64,000 nt of DNA from Collybia mongolica (GCA_013420905.1 JAAXNY010000017.1:558001-622000); one strand, 5' to 3'; shown: positions 1-13,476, numbered from the stretch's first letter. The notes: a model not told the origin generated them from the sequence alone. Numbers and translations are program-made.

Positions 1-2667
1 CGTGAACCAAGATCACCTGAACACGGAACTTACGAGTCCGAGAGGTTGGTCAGCCTTGTCCAAAGCGAAACGGTAGTACCGGGAATCATGAGATGCAATC
101 TCGATGGACTTGAGAACAACCTTCTTCCATTGGGACTTTGACAAGAACGACGTGTCAGAGCCAGAAGTAGTTGTTACGGCGCCTTCCTTAACAAGAGTGC
201 CAACGTGGAATCTGAAGTGACATTTCGTAAGATAAGCGGGGATTTAAGGCAAGGCAGAAAGACCCACTTCGCCATCTGGGCTTGAGCTTCCGCGGAGTGG
301 ATTGCCATGCTGTTAAGATAGGAAGGAAATTAGTTCAACGGCAAATTATCTCGACACCGGTAATGGGAGTATACGAACTAGTCATCGGTAGCGTCTTGAC
401 CTGCCATTACAGTGATTGAGTCCGCACCTCCTGGGTGTTCAAGGAGGAAACCAGTTCCATCATAGACTACAACACAATAAGTTCAAACTAATGTTCGATA
501 TTTGTTATTCTCCTTACGTACCTTCACCATTAACGGTGAACCACGGTTCCTCCGCCTTGTCGTGCTCCTGGAGCTCTTTCAAGCTGATCTTCCTCGTGAC
601 CTCTGGGTTGGTCATGTTGATAGCGGCGGGGGCGGACGGTTGCACCACGGGCGCTGGTGCAATTTTGGTGAACACGGGCCGACGAACATCGTGCCCTTCA
701 TCTTTCATTCGTTGCATCCATCCACCGGGGGTAGTACCCGCCATTGTGGGGTGCTCGAACCGAATTTTCCCATCAGCCTCAACATGAATTGCGACGCGGA
801 ACCACCAATTGCTGGATAATGGTATAGTATTAGGTTAGCTGGAAGGGGGAAAAGCGCAAAGGACGGACTTCATCATTGATGTTGCGCTCCAGTACTGAAT
901 ACATGGCGTTAATTATACTTTCGTGATGACGGATATATCGTAGATGCGTACCATATCGCGTGTTTGAAGAGCTAGACTCTCGTCCATGGCGCGCACATAT
1001 ATGGCGCCACTGTTCTTGAGGCTCTCCGCGCTGGCTTCGTAGCTCCAGAAGCACCAACAGAAACACTCGTCACGATCAGTCAAATCAAGTTTCCCAAAGA
1101 TATCACTATCGAACGCTATCTCTCGATAAGTGTCTTCTGGGCTTAATGGATAAAAAAAACTTCCGGTCAGAGAAAAAAATTCGCACCAGACTGATTGGAG
1201 ACTCACTATTTGATTTTGCACAAGAGCCACGTGTCTCCATCATCTAGAGTGACTTCCACTCGCGTAATTCGCCTTCCTCCACCGGCATAAGCATATCCTT
1301 GGACCGTGTAGGTGTCGTTACCTGGGGTTGGACTGTAGACCTCATCGTGGGCAGGGTATGCAATCGCGGAATTCACGTTGAGGTCGTTGATGACATATTT
1401 CGGGTCATACCACCAGTGCTCTTCCGCTCGGGCTTGCGCAGGTCCAACTTCTGCCGGAAGAACTTTGTTGTCCTACCGTGACGATATGTGAAGTAAGTGA
1501 CACAAACACTGTGGTCCAGGGGTGACGCTTACGAAGAACTAATGGAGATAATGAGCATTCTGGTACACGAAGTTTGTTTAACGAAAACTTACATGGAGAT
1601 AATGCTGGGATTCTTTGTCGGAGATTTCAATGCGATTCAACCATTTCTACAATGCCAAGTTATTGATGAGTAGCTGCCTAACAGCTTAATAAAGTTTGAT
1701 CTGAGACATACCACGCTACGACCTCCAATTTGACCGGGAATAACAACACGAAGAGGGAACCCATGATCAGGTGTGAGAGGTAAGCCGTTCATTGCCCACG
1801 AAATCAGTATTCCTTTGGACTCGTCCTTGGCAAAGGAAAGTTTCTGAGAGGTACCATAAGGCCCTTGGGGCAAGTTATCGATACCCTCGAAAATGACATG
1901 CTTTGGACGTCTTCCGTCAGATGTGGGAGTTGGTTTGACAAACTTGAGAATGTCTGATAGGTAAACACCGGTAAATAGTGCGGTGCTGACACCGCCAGCT
2001 CCCCAGCTGAAGCCGAGACCCTTTTGCACAACGTTTTGTTCTTTGCGCCGATCTAGTAGCGACAAACACCGACGTCAATGCAAGGCGTGCGACAATCACA
2101 GAGAAAACTCACTCCCAGCACAGACTAGCGTAACGGGCAAGGTTACGACAGTGAAGAATTTCTTGAGCTCGCCGACGGTAAACGTCATGGGCCTGGCAAC
2201 AAGACTGCGACACGAGCCATAAATAAGTTCGATATCGTACACAGTCAAGCGAACTTACCCATCAATAGTGAGGGTCCAGTCATCGATGTTCTTGTTCTCT
2301 ACCATGGGTACCGCACCGTGATTTCGTACGTAGAAAAGGGATGCAGGTGTGAGGAACCCATTATCAAACAGTGTTTGCAGAGGGGGTTCGCAATTGAGAG
2401 GATGCTGTTGACGATATCTTAAGCGAAGGCCTACAATGTTGATACCTGACCTACCTTGCCAGTGAGACGAATGATACGCTCGTCCCTTTCAATCCAGTGA
2501 TCGGGAGTGCCAACGTCGAGATCAACGACGCCCTTGGCGCCACTCTCGTCAGGCAGGGTAGGTAATTCAGTAGGCAGCTGTACTGGAGCAACTATTTTCT
2601 TCTTGAGGTTTGCTATGACAGACTCAGTGGTAGGAGCTGGTTCTGCGAGGTATGGTACAGGCGACAT
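1..2667 (-). CDS. Nitrate reductase, copy 1 (5' part; runs off the left edge)
   Basis: Assimilatory NAD(P)H nitrate reductase reduces nitrate to nitrite in the cytosol using molybdopterin, cytochrome b5-type heme and FAD. The ATG at 2665-2667 opens a typical N-terminus with TPDHW and RLIRLTGK-like motifs. The Mo-pterin domain follows, with the Mo-ligand Cys in VCAGNRRKEQN (rebuilt across an intron), YGTSQK and PDHGFPLRVVIPG. Next come the dimerisation domain (WCWCFWSYE), the linker and the b5 heme domain, with HPGG and a second heme His in MAIHS. The FAD domain starts with RYYRFAL near position 60 and continues beyond base 1. Every exon can be joined in frame, so I see no sign of decay. An intron at about 310-378, with a GTTCGT donor, is absent from copy 2. 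The product resembles copy 2 throughout but is clearly diverged. It is either a second functional enzyme or a paralogue with altered expression; the missing C-terminus prevents a full verdict. Confidence 0.9.
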
Positions 2668-2775
2668 TTTTGAACGATGGTGAGTGTGTTCTGATAGTGA
2701 AGCGAGGTTTACACGGGAACTACAGATAAGGGGCTGGCGGTATCTCTCTTTTTATACTTGAGATACCGTGTTATC
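2668..2775 (-). promoter_or_regulatory. Putative promoter of nitrate reductase copy 1, with GATA sites
   Basis: A TATA-like TTTATAC (read on plus) lies around 2750-2757, about 85 bp upstream of the start codon. AGATAA at 2724-2729 fits the HGATAR consensus of the AreA/NIT2 GATA factors that control fungal nitrogen genes. Further GATA cores in either orientation (TATCTC, GAGATACC, TTATCC) crowd 2741-2776. GATA control of nitrate reductase is established in ascomycetes; applying it here is inference from the motif cluster. Confidence 0.45.
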
Positions 2776-5700
2776 CCTACATCGGAATATTTTGATGAAA
2801 TAAATAGTAAAAACTCGGATATAGATGACCGCGCTTACCTCTTTTCCTCGAAAAGTGTGTACGACGCACGGTCGCGGTGTTTGAACATGCCATAAGGTTT
2901 GAACGGAAGCTACATTACATCCAGTTGTGAGGTTCGGGGATATTACTCTGGCCCTTTACAGCTCAATCAAATCTAGCGGGTGGTCCACAAGGGTCATCGG
3001 CGATTGGACTAGTGGGGTTCTTTGGATAGATGGGGATGTCCGTTTTGTGCAGACAAGTCTCTGGCAGACATTACGCGCCAATAGGAGTCAAAACTGTCAA
3101 TTAGGTCCACAATGTGATGAAATTCCGATGCTCTTAGTGGTTTGGTGTTTAGTGAGAACGTGGATGGAACGGAAGAAAGTTCAACGAGCCACGTGCTCCA
3201 CGGAATGTAGCCAAACTAACATAAATATTAGCTTAGCCCCCGACAAGCAGCAAATGGGGGCAATCAAGCCTTCAGGCTTCCACTCACCCTTCTAGACTCT
3301 TATTTTTGTATTGAAAGGGTTCTCTGCAAGGGCTGCAAGAGGCGCTAATCCCATGAAAAGAAATCACGGAAACCCGAATGCTTGGTGAGTCCCATCCATT
3401 GCTGTTCTGGGCCCACGTTGAACGCAACAAGATTTACCAACAAGGCACAATTAGGATGGCAGTTGGCTAGATTCTTTCCGTACTTATCTCGGTCCGAGAT
3501 TAAGCACTTCTCAACATCAAAATCCCTTGTTGACGGGTGCGACACCAGATTGGCCCGGTGTGATGTGTTCCTCAATATTATCCCCAATAAAGATCATAGT
3601 TCACCCCGTTTTTCTCCCAAGACATACCTAAATCACACAATACTAATCCCCGAACGATTTACATTCGTCCGCCACCTATTTAGGAACAACTTATTTTCCA
3701 GTAATCCCCCTCTCACTACACTGACTGGTGTGGGCGCTTTCGTATCTGGATGGGGGCCACATGCAACAGGGCAACAGTCCCGTTGGCACCGGAACTCGCA
3801 TATTTAGGTGGTTGATTTCTCCTTCTTGGGCATATGCCTAGACTTCGGGGGTGCGTTTTTTGGCAGGGCCTTAACTACAGCCTACTCACGTTGCTTGATT
3901 GTACTCAACATCTACACCAAGTTAAGTATAGAACGTTGGCGGCATATGACATATATCGGCCTATTGACCTAAACGTGATTAACATTTCGAGCCCTTCCAA
4001 CGCCATTGCGTTTCGCCGCTCAACTAATCGCTATCCATGATGCCCATGCGCCCTGCAGGTTCTCATGTTCGCTGTCAGCACATAGCTTGCCGATAATCCG
4101 CCAGAATCTGCTGCGTCCTGTGACCAAATTCTGATGTTGTTCAAATGCAAGAAGCTCTGTTCGCAGTTTGGCAACGCGATCTAAACGTTCTCCCGCGCGC
4201 GCCCCCGGCCAAGCCTCGTGAGTAACAATACCCTCTTCCAAACATCCTTGATGCCGGAGACTTTAGGAACGCTGTCAGGGGTCTCAATCCATAATTTGGA
4301 ATAGAATGTTGGAATACACTCCTCCCCACCAACATCGTTATCCTTGCCGAGGACAGCATCTCACGACCCTGTTGTTCACTCTCACCGTCAAACCTGATAA
4401 AGCTTTTTGTTACCCGTCAGCCTTTAGCCATGATCGGATGAGGTCGGAGGTGTTAGGATAAACTGAAGGTAAACTTATCTCAACATGGTAAGTGGACTAA
4501 CCGCTATACGCTAAATATAAGACCGGCATATTGAGGTGCGCATCTCGTCATGAACGACTAATTTGTGCCCCGACCTGACCCGTTATTCAACCCTTCGACT
4601 ATCTTCTTGACAAGCCTGCGAGATTCATTGACGTAGCAGCAGACTTTTACATCGCGATAACGCACATCCAAAAATCGCTACCGGGAACTGTATCGAATAT
4701 GCCCGCGCATGCCGTACCTTGCGAAGGCCGAAGTCGAAGCGTGGTCTTGTACTACCCCGCCCAGTCTATAGGTCGCGACGTGTTGACACAACAACCACCG
4801 CACGAAGACCTCATCGCTACACATGCACCTCGTGTCGCGTTCGGGCCACCCTCGATCTTGGTTTTAACTTTTACGATCCCACGTTTGATATCTCCCACCT
4901 ACTATCAGACGCGGAAAGACATGCCATCACTATATTATTCTCACACCGGGCGAGGCAGACAGCGGAATTACGACAATCGGTAAAGTACATAGGATCGTTG
5001 CGAAAAAGATTACATTTTCGTTTATTCTCCAACACAGCAGAAACGACAGTCCTTGTTCTGTTCTGTCGAAGTTCTCGGCAGTGTTTGAAGTGTCTTCCAG
5101 GAACAGAACTTGAGGTAAGTCCAGAGAAAATCAGAGATATGCAATCCCGGCCCGTTCTGAGATTCTGCCCGATCATTCAGACAGGACAAAGTTGATTGAC
5201 ATGATAACATCCAAAAAAAATTTGGGATCAAAGAAGGATCATAATTGTCAAGGCGGACCTGTTCCACGTATTTGGGGCGATAGGGCGGCACGTCAACGCC
5301 CGGAAGCACTCACTGCTTTGTGAGTCGATATCGTCAATATATATATACTCTCAACAACTTAAAGACTACCCAGGGCTTCTCCGACTCGGATTTGCGCCGC
5401 CCTTACCTGGTTCCGTTAGCCTCAGGCTTTTTAACTACACAATGTGGTCAATCTTGCCAACTCCAGTGAAGAGCGCGCCTCGAGACTGGGGGTAGCTGGA
5501 CGGGTATCATGGCTTCTCTGATCCCACCGCTGTAGTGTTTTTTCGTGGCTAAATAATACCAGGCAAAGGTAGGTGCTTTTTTTACGATTTTGGCTGGGTA
5601 AAAATAACCACTGGATGGTAAACTCGGCCCGCTGGCCGGACAGCCGAAAAAGATAGGGTTACGGCTCAAGAACCTCTGTAATGCTGGAACATGAAGGGCT

Positions 5701-8700
5701 CTTGGGTGGCTATAGGGGAAACGAGCAACTCCAATAAATGATTGTATATGGTTATATTGATCAATTTCTGCGGTGCGCCAACAAAGGATTATTTTTCTTT
5801 CCCTAGGTATACTGAATACCATAGTGCAGTTAACAAAGAGGACGATCTTTGGGTCTTGATAGTATATGTCCGATTATTCTAGAAATGTACTAATTCATCT
5901 ATGGGAATCCGGCGCGGACGAACGTTCTATTTTTTGTCGGGACGTTACACCATGTTTTGAAAACTTAATGGCGCAGTTTTACATATATGCATGGTCGGCT
6001 TCGCCTCGCCACCGCTATACGCAAGGAGTTACTTAGTGGAGTAGACACCCCAAATTTCTAATGGACACCACCGTGGCGCTCGGAATGACTTTTAAGCGTC
6101 GCGGGTGGTAAGCGGACGGTCTCACCATGCCATCGTCCGTGAACGTATTCTTCCTAGAGGAATAGTGAGCAGATTTGAAGACACGTTAACGATACCCAAA
6201 CCGATGGTCGGTGTCTTGATGAGAATAAAAAGCTCGACAAGACGAAGGAAGAAATATGTGGTGTATTTTTGGTTATTGCTAAAACAGATCTGCCATGCGG
6301 GGTCCCCGCCCGAGGCGTGAAGATGTCTCGTAAAGTATTAGACGACCTAAGGACAATCAGAACTTGGAGATACGATAATATAACGACTCATTCCTTACCA
6401 GATTGTCATTCATCGACACTGCCACAATTTCATTCTAGCCTGATGGCGCTGACCGCCCTCGTTGAGCGTCAAAAACCATTTTTGCGTCGGAAGGAGGGGA
6501 AAAGCAATGAGATAGACAAGTGTAGCAAATAAGATTTTAGAAACCTGGGAGGATCAAGGCGGGGAAGATCTGGCATCAATTGAAGATGCACTATCCAAGC
6601 ACTGTGAAATCAACAAATATTGTAACGTCGGGAATTGGGGCTCACCGCGGATGTAGGCCAGCGATGGTGATGCTTCTTGTAGATCACCAGACCATTCAGT
6701 AGAACCCTGTGATAATGAAAAGACTGATCAAATATTTTTCCGGCCTTCTTGACTTGAGAAACGTCCATTATATTAGCCGCTGTCCCATAATATGATAAAC
6801 ATCGTAGCTTTCGCAGAAAGCTGCGAAATTTCCCAAACCTTCACGGTCGGTTGTGCTAACATGGATCATATATCGCACGATTGACAAACCAGTGGTATGT
6901 GCACCACCTGTTCCTTTTCCATATTTTTGGATACCAATGCATGGTAATTTACTGGGATAATAAAGTTCATCAGAAATCACTGAAGAACGTCTAATAGGTG
7001 TCTCGCGTACAGCTTCGATTCTTCGAGTACCAAGCCAGTGTTCTTTTCATTATTTTACGCCCTATTTTTCACAAATTAACCTGCAGATTGAACCCACAGG
7101 TGCCAGGTTTAACACCCACGGAGTCGTTGTAGGCCTTAACGCTTAAACTTCACAGTGCACACGTGCCGATATTTCACGGACCCAGGAAAAGGCGTTCGAG
7201 ATCTGCTGGAATGCTGACTTGAAACTTGGATTAAATTGTGGTAATAGACGTACTGTGGATTCTACGCCCGCAATGCGACACTGACGGTCTTTCTCGGAAT
7301 GAGAAAATTGATGGGGATGGAAGGCTCCTCCATAGGTGGCGTACTACGCCTGATTTCATATCTGCCTCGTCGACGGCCAATAGACTCAGCACCAGGCGCC
7401 AGAAGTCGTGCTTAATATGGACAGACCTTTTCAGACCCCCAGATTGTGACTCTGAGCAAAACGTTGACATGGATACAGCCCGTGACTGGTTTACTTGAAC
7501 AAACCGCCCTATCCGTTTGAGACAGGGGGAGGTTCTAGTGTTTGTACGTTCAAATATTCCCTGGAATTGGCGCCTGATATCAACGGCACGCATGGACAAC
7601 GCTCATATATTACTGCTGATGGCCCCATGCTTTGTTTCGATCTTTGTCCTTCATTATATGAAAAGAAGTTGTCGTACATCGTGTCATGACGGCGCAGGGT
7701 CTGGGAGAAGCTGCCTTAGAGCCTAGTTCCTCCCCTGCTTTCAGTTATCGACTTGAGCAGGTGAAGGTTTCACCATGGGTTACAGAATACTCAACGGGCC
7801 AATTCGCACTAGACTGAAGGACAAGTAGTGAGTAGCAATACGGATATAGTTTCAGCAAACGTAATGATCGTTTTGGATGGGTAACCTCACGATTTCACAA
7901 AAATCGTTGAGAAGTCACTGCAGGTGCTGAGAGGCATTATGCATGCCATGGTCAGATGAGGGCGACCGCATAATATGAGCGTGATTACGGCCAACTCGGG
8001 GTCCAGGTTTAGAATTCTTATCAGTCAGTGCTACTGACCACCATCCAAGCCGCCGCCTAAATGAAGCTGGCCGATTTATGGGCCTGACAATATCCAGATT
8101 ATATTGTTCCCGGCTATCCCTATCGATTCCTCCGAACCAAAGCGGATGACTGCTCTATTTTTGTTGAGACGTTTCACGACATCTTCTGATCGTCTCAAAG
8201 ACGGGGAGCGCCGCACCGCGCATTCTTCTCAGAGTATGGCCAACTTTGTCCTATATAACTAAGTCATCAGCGACGCATATATACGCCCGGAGATTTGAAC
8301 GGCACCGTCGCTGCTCCGGGAAGTTATTTGAAGCGCCAGGGCGGCTGACTAGTAAACGGGCTCGCGCCCCTTTGCATTGTCCGTAAGCGCGATTCTTGTG
8401 GAGAATGGGTTGGGGTCGTACCCAGATCAACTCCGGCATCGTCAATTCGGCGAGAATAGGGATGACAAGATGACGGAAACACTTGGGCGTATTTTTAACA
8501 TTACCAAAATAGTTGTACATGGATTCATCCCTGCCATAGTTGTACTGGCGATTAGGTTTCCATTGAATCGTCGTCATGGATACACGTTCGAGCAGCTTCA
8601 GCGGGCGGGTGATGTGGTATCGAGCGTCACACGATCAAAAAGTTAACACTTCACAAAGTAAGCCAGAATGACCCAGATTTTGTTCATCCGTGGTTTCCTC

Positions 8701-9889
8701 AACGCTCATGACTATCATCCGTGATTACGGGGCAATAGGGACCAGGTTGAACCAAACTACTGTTCTGTAGACAAGTCGCCTTAAAATCATCGTTACTAGG
8801 GGGTTTAGCTTCACCTTCGTCATTCTGTGTCATCTAAGGTTTGTTGAACAAGTAAGAACGGCGATACTCATATAGATTATCTCCTCAAGAAGGATAGATG
8901 CTGATACCGGGTGTTCTCGTAATCCTAATACCTTTGATGAATGGTGGCATGATTGATAGTGGTTGGTTAGAAGTTTGAAGGCTACTTTGAACGTTCATTT
9001 CAATGTAGTGGTTTGAAATTAAGTTGTGAAAAGGGTGTGGGTCCAGGCCTCTGGAATTGACACTCCGTTTCAAATCGCGCATCAATCATGTTGACGGCTT
9101 ATCACCGCATCAGTCACACATTTTTGGTTACCACCCCACCCCCGAGCTCCATCCACCATACTGTCGAAAAACAGCCACAACTTTTGACAGATTCATTAGA
9201 GGACCTGGCCTGGACCTGCGATTATCTGGACAACCCACGTTGAACGGACCAAATGACCAATGCCACCCAGAAACTGTGCAATGCTTTCGTGCGATGGGTG
9301 TGGATCCACTTTGGGACTGACCCACCGTGAAACGTGAACGTCGTAGGCTTCAGACAGGGAAACTCGGGGTTCTAGACGATCTGGAGGGGTGTCCTGTCGT
9401 CGGTCTCCCGTAGTTGAATTGCTAGATTGGCCATTCCGAAACCGTCCGTGACCCCACATCGCCGTATCACGACCTGAAACTGGGTTCGTAGCGACGTCGC
9501 TGAAGAAGTGAACAGCGCCCGGCTCGACTACCCTTTGTAGTTGTGGTCAATCCAGTTCAGCTTGGCGTATTACCCTATGTGGAGGCAACATGAAGGGTAC
9601 CGGAGTTAACAGCATCGCTCTAGAGCGCAAGGTGTACCTGGTGAAATGGAACATACCAATCGGGGGTGATGATGAGTTGTTCTTTGGTACCGGTCGATGT
9701 CTTGGCGGCGATTCGGTACCAAAGTTTGCTTCAAGTCTTCTGGCAAGTGATAAGGTGACACAATAGTTATTGATGAAGGTAAGTAAATAAATAGTTATGC
9801 AGAGATGTAAATGACCGGAGCAACAGGCTGAAAGATACGAGCTACCAAGAGAATATGAATGTAAGGAGGAACTTCATCTAAACAAACAA
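2776..9889. other. Long stretch without a recognisable gene, between the two nitrate reductases
   Basis: Only short ORFs of 60-140 codons occur, on both strands, with no family motif and no chain of exons I could join. One 58-codon plus-strand ORF (9590-9766) has an even amino-acid composition but no recognisable domain. The distal part just below 9890 should hold the 3' UTR of copy 2. I see no terminal repeats, RT motifs or tandem array. The stretch could be decayed transposon or gene sequence; a repeat-library search would decide. Confidence 0.5.
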
Positions 9890-12800
9890 TTAGAAGACCA
9901 CAAGTTGAGTTGGCACATCCCAGCCGAGTTGTGCCTAGGATGAAAAAGTTAGGGACATGTGAAGGCAAGTAGGAGAAGGAAACTTACAAGGTCTGATTTG
10001 CAGGCCGAAATCATACCAGTGGGGCCACAGATGAGAACAAGTGAATCTTTGTCTGGAGCAGGAAGATGTTGTCGGAGCATATTGATGTTGATTCGGCCTT
10101 GCGAATATTGCCAAACACCAGGCGGCATGTCTAGTGGGGTCTTGTCAGCACACGTACATGGCGTGCGGCATGAAGTACTCACTGAGTGTGTAGTGTAGGT
10201 GGTAGCGATCACTCGACGTTTCTAGAGGAGCCTCAAGGTCATCGCGGCACACTGGGAAGCTGTCAGCGGCTGAGGTGGGCAACAAAGAGGAATATCTTAC
10301 AGATGTCCTTCTCGGTCCTGTTGGAATCGATGAGCCAAACTCTGGTCTCGTAGTCCTCCTTGTCTTGGAAGATCCCACGAAGTACTTGGAGAATCGGTGT
10401 GACACCTGGACGATTTTTTATTAGCATTGAGTCGATCTGATACTGGAGTAGAGGTGCTACGTACCACTGCCACCGCAGATCATGGCGACATTCTTGACCT
10501 TGCGCTGCACACCCTTCCAGTTGGCCATTCCGTTGCCAATCCAGGTGAAAGAACCGGTAGGGCCCTTGATTTCCATGCTGTCTCCAACTTGTAAGGAGTC
10601 AAACAGCCTGAGGGGACCTATCAGCAAGAGGCAACTATGATCAAGCTCAAGTAGACGTACCCAGACATCTTGCCACCCTCAGGGTAATTCTGGTTGGGGA
10701 GGTAGAGCTTCACCAACAAGTCCATGTGCCCAAGAGTGTCCGAGTCGGAGACGGGAGTATAAGCCCGCTGAACCAAGGCGCCGGTGCTCTTGTGACCCAG
10801 GCGGCAATAGACATGTTGCCCGGTGGGCTGTAGAATTTGAAATTATCAGGATTGAGATACTTGAGAGCCAAGATTGAAAAACGTACAAGTCCGAGTGGTT
10901 GATCAGACTTTTCAAGCGCGAATCGGTAGTAGCGCGAATCGTGGGACGCCGTCTCGATCGAAGTAAGGGTGACCTTCTTCCATTGGCTCTTCACCAAGAA
11001 CTCGCCTTTGGTGGGGAGTGGGGGCAGGGGTTTTGAGAGGGGGCCCTTGCCCTTGACGAGAGTACCAACGTGGAAGCTGGAGAAAGTTTGGTAAACGTTC
11101 GGTGAAAATGTCAGGGTCGATGGAGGTACGTACTCAGCGAGCTGTTTCCTGGAAGCAGTCGAATGGATCGCCATGAAATCTTCAGTGGCATCTTGGCCTG
11201 CGACACCAGTGATGGAATCACCGCCTCCAGGATGATCGTTCAAGAATGTAGTCCCGTCGTACACTGATCGGCGATACATCAATGAGCGGCGAGCGCTGTG
11301 AGAAAAAACGTGGCGCAGCTCACCTTCACCGTTCACGACGAACCAGGGTTCTTCGTGTTTATCGTGCGCTTTCAGTTCCTGCAGGGTGATCTTCCTTGTG
11401 ACATTAGGGTTTGTCATGACGATCTCTTCGGCCTTAGCTGCGGGCTGTGCCATAGGGGCGGGGGCTTCCTTGGTGAAGACCGGCCCAAGAATATCGCGCC
11501 CCTCGTCCTTCATGCGGTGCATCCATCCCTCAGTTCCGTTTCCTGGAACAGTGGGGTGCTCGAAACGAATCTTGCCGTTGGACTCTGCGTGGACGGCGAC
11601 CTTGAACCACCAATTGCTGTTCGCTATATGTCAGCATCGTCATAAAAATGAGTTGGAGATGAGACGGACTTCATCATGGAAGAGGCGTTCCAGTACTAGA
11701 TGATAGATTATTATTATTAAGTATTTCGGGTCTTAGCAGGAGAAGAAATAGGCATACCATGTCACGCTGTTGCAGAGCCAATCCCTCGTCCATGGCGCGC
11801 ACCTGGATAGAGCCAATCTTTGCCAAGACGTCGGTCTTGATATCGTAGCTCCAGAAGCACCAGCACCAAGACTCCTCAGTCTCGGTCAAATCGAGGCGCC
11901 CGTAAGTGGCACTGTCAAAGGCGACTTCCCGGTATGCATCCTCAGGGCTTAACCAGAAAATTAGAACCGGTTGGATGAAAAGAATTAAAAAAAGCTTACT
12001 AGTCGATCTTGCAAAGGAGCCATGACTTTCCTTCGTCCAAGGAGATCTCAACACGAGTGACCCGTTTACCTCCACCAGAGTATGCGTATCCCCCGGCGGT
12101 GTAGGTACCGGTACCCGGCATCAAAACTTCGTCGTGAGCTGGGTGAGCAATGACAGAGTTCACGTTGAAATCGTGAATAATGTATTTGGGGTCATGCCAC
12201 CAGTGATCTTCAGCTCGCGCCTGGATGGCAGAGACCTCAGTGGGAAGAACCTTGTTATCGTAGAACTGTGGACGATATGAGTAAGAAACTTTTAAGAGTT
12301 ACCCGAGGGCTTACATGAAGATAATGTTGAGACTCCTCGTCGGAGACTTCGATCTTGTGCAGCCATTTCTAAAGGGGACATTGAATATCGGGATTCGTAC
12401 CGTAGGAATAAAATCTTACCACACTACGGCCGCCAACGTTCCCGGGAACAACGAGACGAACTGGGAATCCGTGATCGGGCATCAAGGGCTGGCCGTTCAT
12501 CGCCCAACAGATCATCATCTTCTTGCTCTTGTTCCTTGCTCGGCCGATTTTCTGAGAAGTACCGTAGGGTCCCTGGGGCAACTTGTCAATGCCCTCAAAG
12601 ACTACATACTTCGGTTTGCGGCCATCAGCGCTTGCGGTTGGCTTGACGTATTCTAAGACGTCGGAGAGGTAGACACCAGTGAAAAGAGCTGTGCTAACAA
12701 CGCCAGGACCCCAGTTGAATCCGAGGCCCTTTGTCACGACGTTCTGCTCTTTCCGACGATCTGCGGAAAAAATGATGTCAGCAAAAATAAAATAAATATA

Positions 12801-13368
12801 GACTGATTGAAACATACTTCCGGCACAGACTAATGTGGCAGGTTGGGTGACCACCTCGAATCTTGCCTTGAGCTCTGCAACCGAGAAAACGACAGGGTTG
12901 GCAACAAGACTAAAAAAATTCCGATGAGCAATTTGTGATAGCGGATCACATTAAACGCTTGCCCGCAGACGGAAATTGTCCATTCGTCGATGACCTTGTT
13001 CTCAATGATAGGAACAGCGCCGTGACTTCTAACAAAGAAAAGAGGAGTGGGAGTAAGGAATCCAGAGTCGAAAAGCGTGGTCAGTGGGGCCTCAGCATTG
13101 ACTGGATGCTGTTGGACGATGAGTAATGTGGAAAATAAGTGAACAATTGATTGTTTACCTTGCCCGTGAGACGGATGAGGCGCTCATCCCTCTTCACCCA
13201 ATGATCTGGAGTGCCAGAGTCGAGTTCCAAAGTCTTCAAGGGAATGTCTTCGGGAACCTTTGGGTAGGAAGCGGGCAAGGCGGCTGCTTGATTCCTCTTC
13301 TTCAGTGCGTGTGTAGTGGGAGGGGTTGAAACTGCTTGAGAGGTCCAATCGAGTACAGAGGGAGCCAT
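9890..13368 (-). CDS. Nitrate reductase, copy 2 (complete)
   Basis: Complete assimilatory nitrate reductase with roughly a dozen exons. Exon 1 (13159-13368) begins MAPSVLDW and ends RLIRLTGK. The Mo-pterin domain has the Cys ligand in VCAGNRRKEQN (split by an intron), PYGTSQK, and PDHGFPVRLVVPGNVGGRSV. Dimerisation-domain motifs are SWCWCFWSYD and YIIHDFNVNSVIAHP. The b5 domain carries HPGGGDSI and the second heme His in MAIHS. The FAD domain has HDSRYYRFAL, HVYCRLGHK and RAYTPVSD. The NAD(P)H domain has MICGGSGVTPILQVLR and LVLICGPTGM. The last exon ends PTQLVVF and stops at 9890-9892, as fungal enzymes usually do. The intron at about 12910-12962 appears to use a GC donor (GCAAGC), where copy 1 has GTAAGT. 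All cofactor-binding motifs are present, so the enzyme should be active. It lies about 7.2 kb upstream of copy 1 in the same orientation. Confidence 0.95.
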
Positions 13369-13460
13369 TGATGTGCGAGATGTGTGTTGTTGAAAAAAAG
13401 AATAGGTGAATGAGTATCTAGTGAAGGAATTGTATGGTAAAGAATGGGGCTGAAGTGGAG

Positions 13461-13470
13461 CATTTAAATA
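13461..13470 (-). promoter_or_regulatory. TATA-like element of nitrate reductase copy 2
   Basis: TATTTAAATG on the minus strand lies about 95 bp upstream of the start codon, the same spacing as the TATA-like element of copy 1. A GATA core (TATCT on plus) occurs near 13414. The assignment rests on position and composition only. Confidence 0.4.
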
Positions 13471-13476
13471 CTTATG

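Noticed and set aside
9590..9766. 58-codon ORF upstream of the end of nitrate reductase copy 2
   Set aside because: Even amino-acid composition drew attention, but there is no motif, partner exon or repeat to support a gene.
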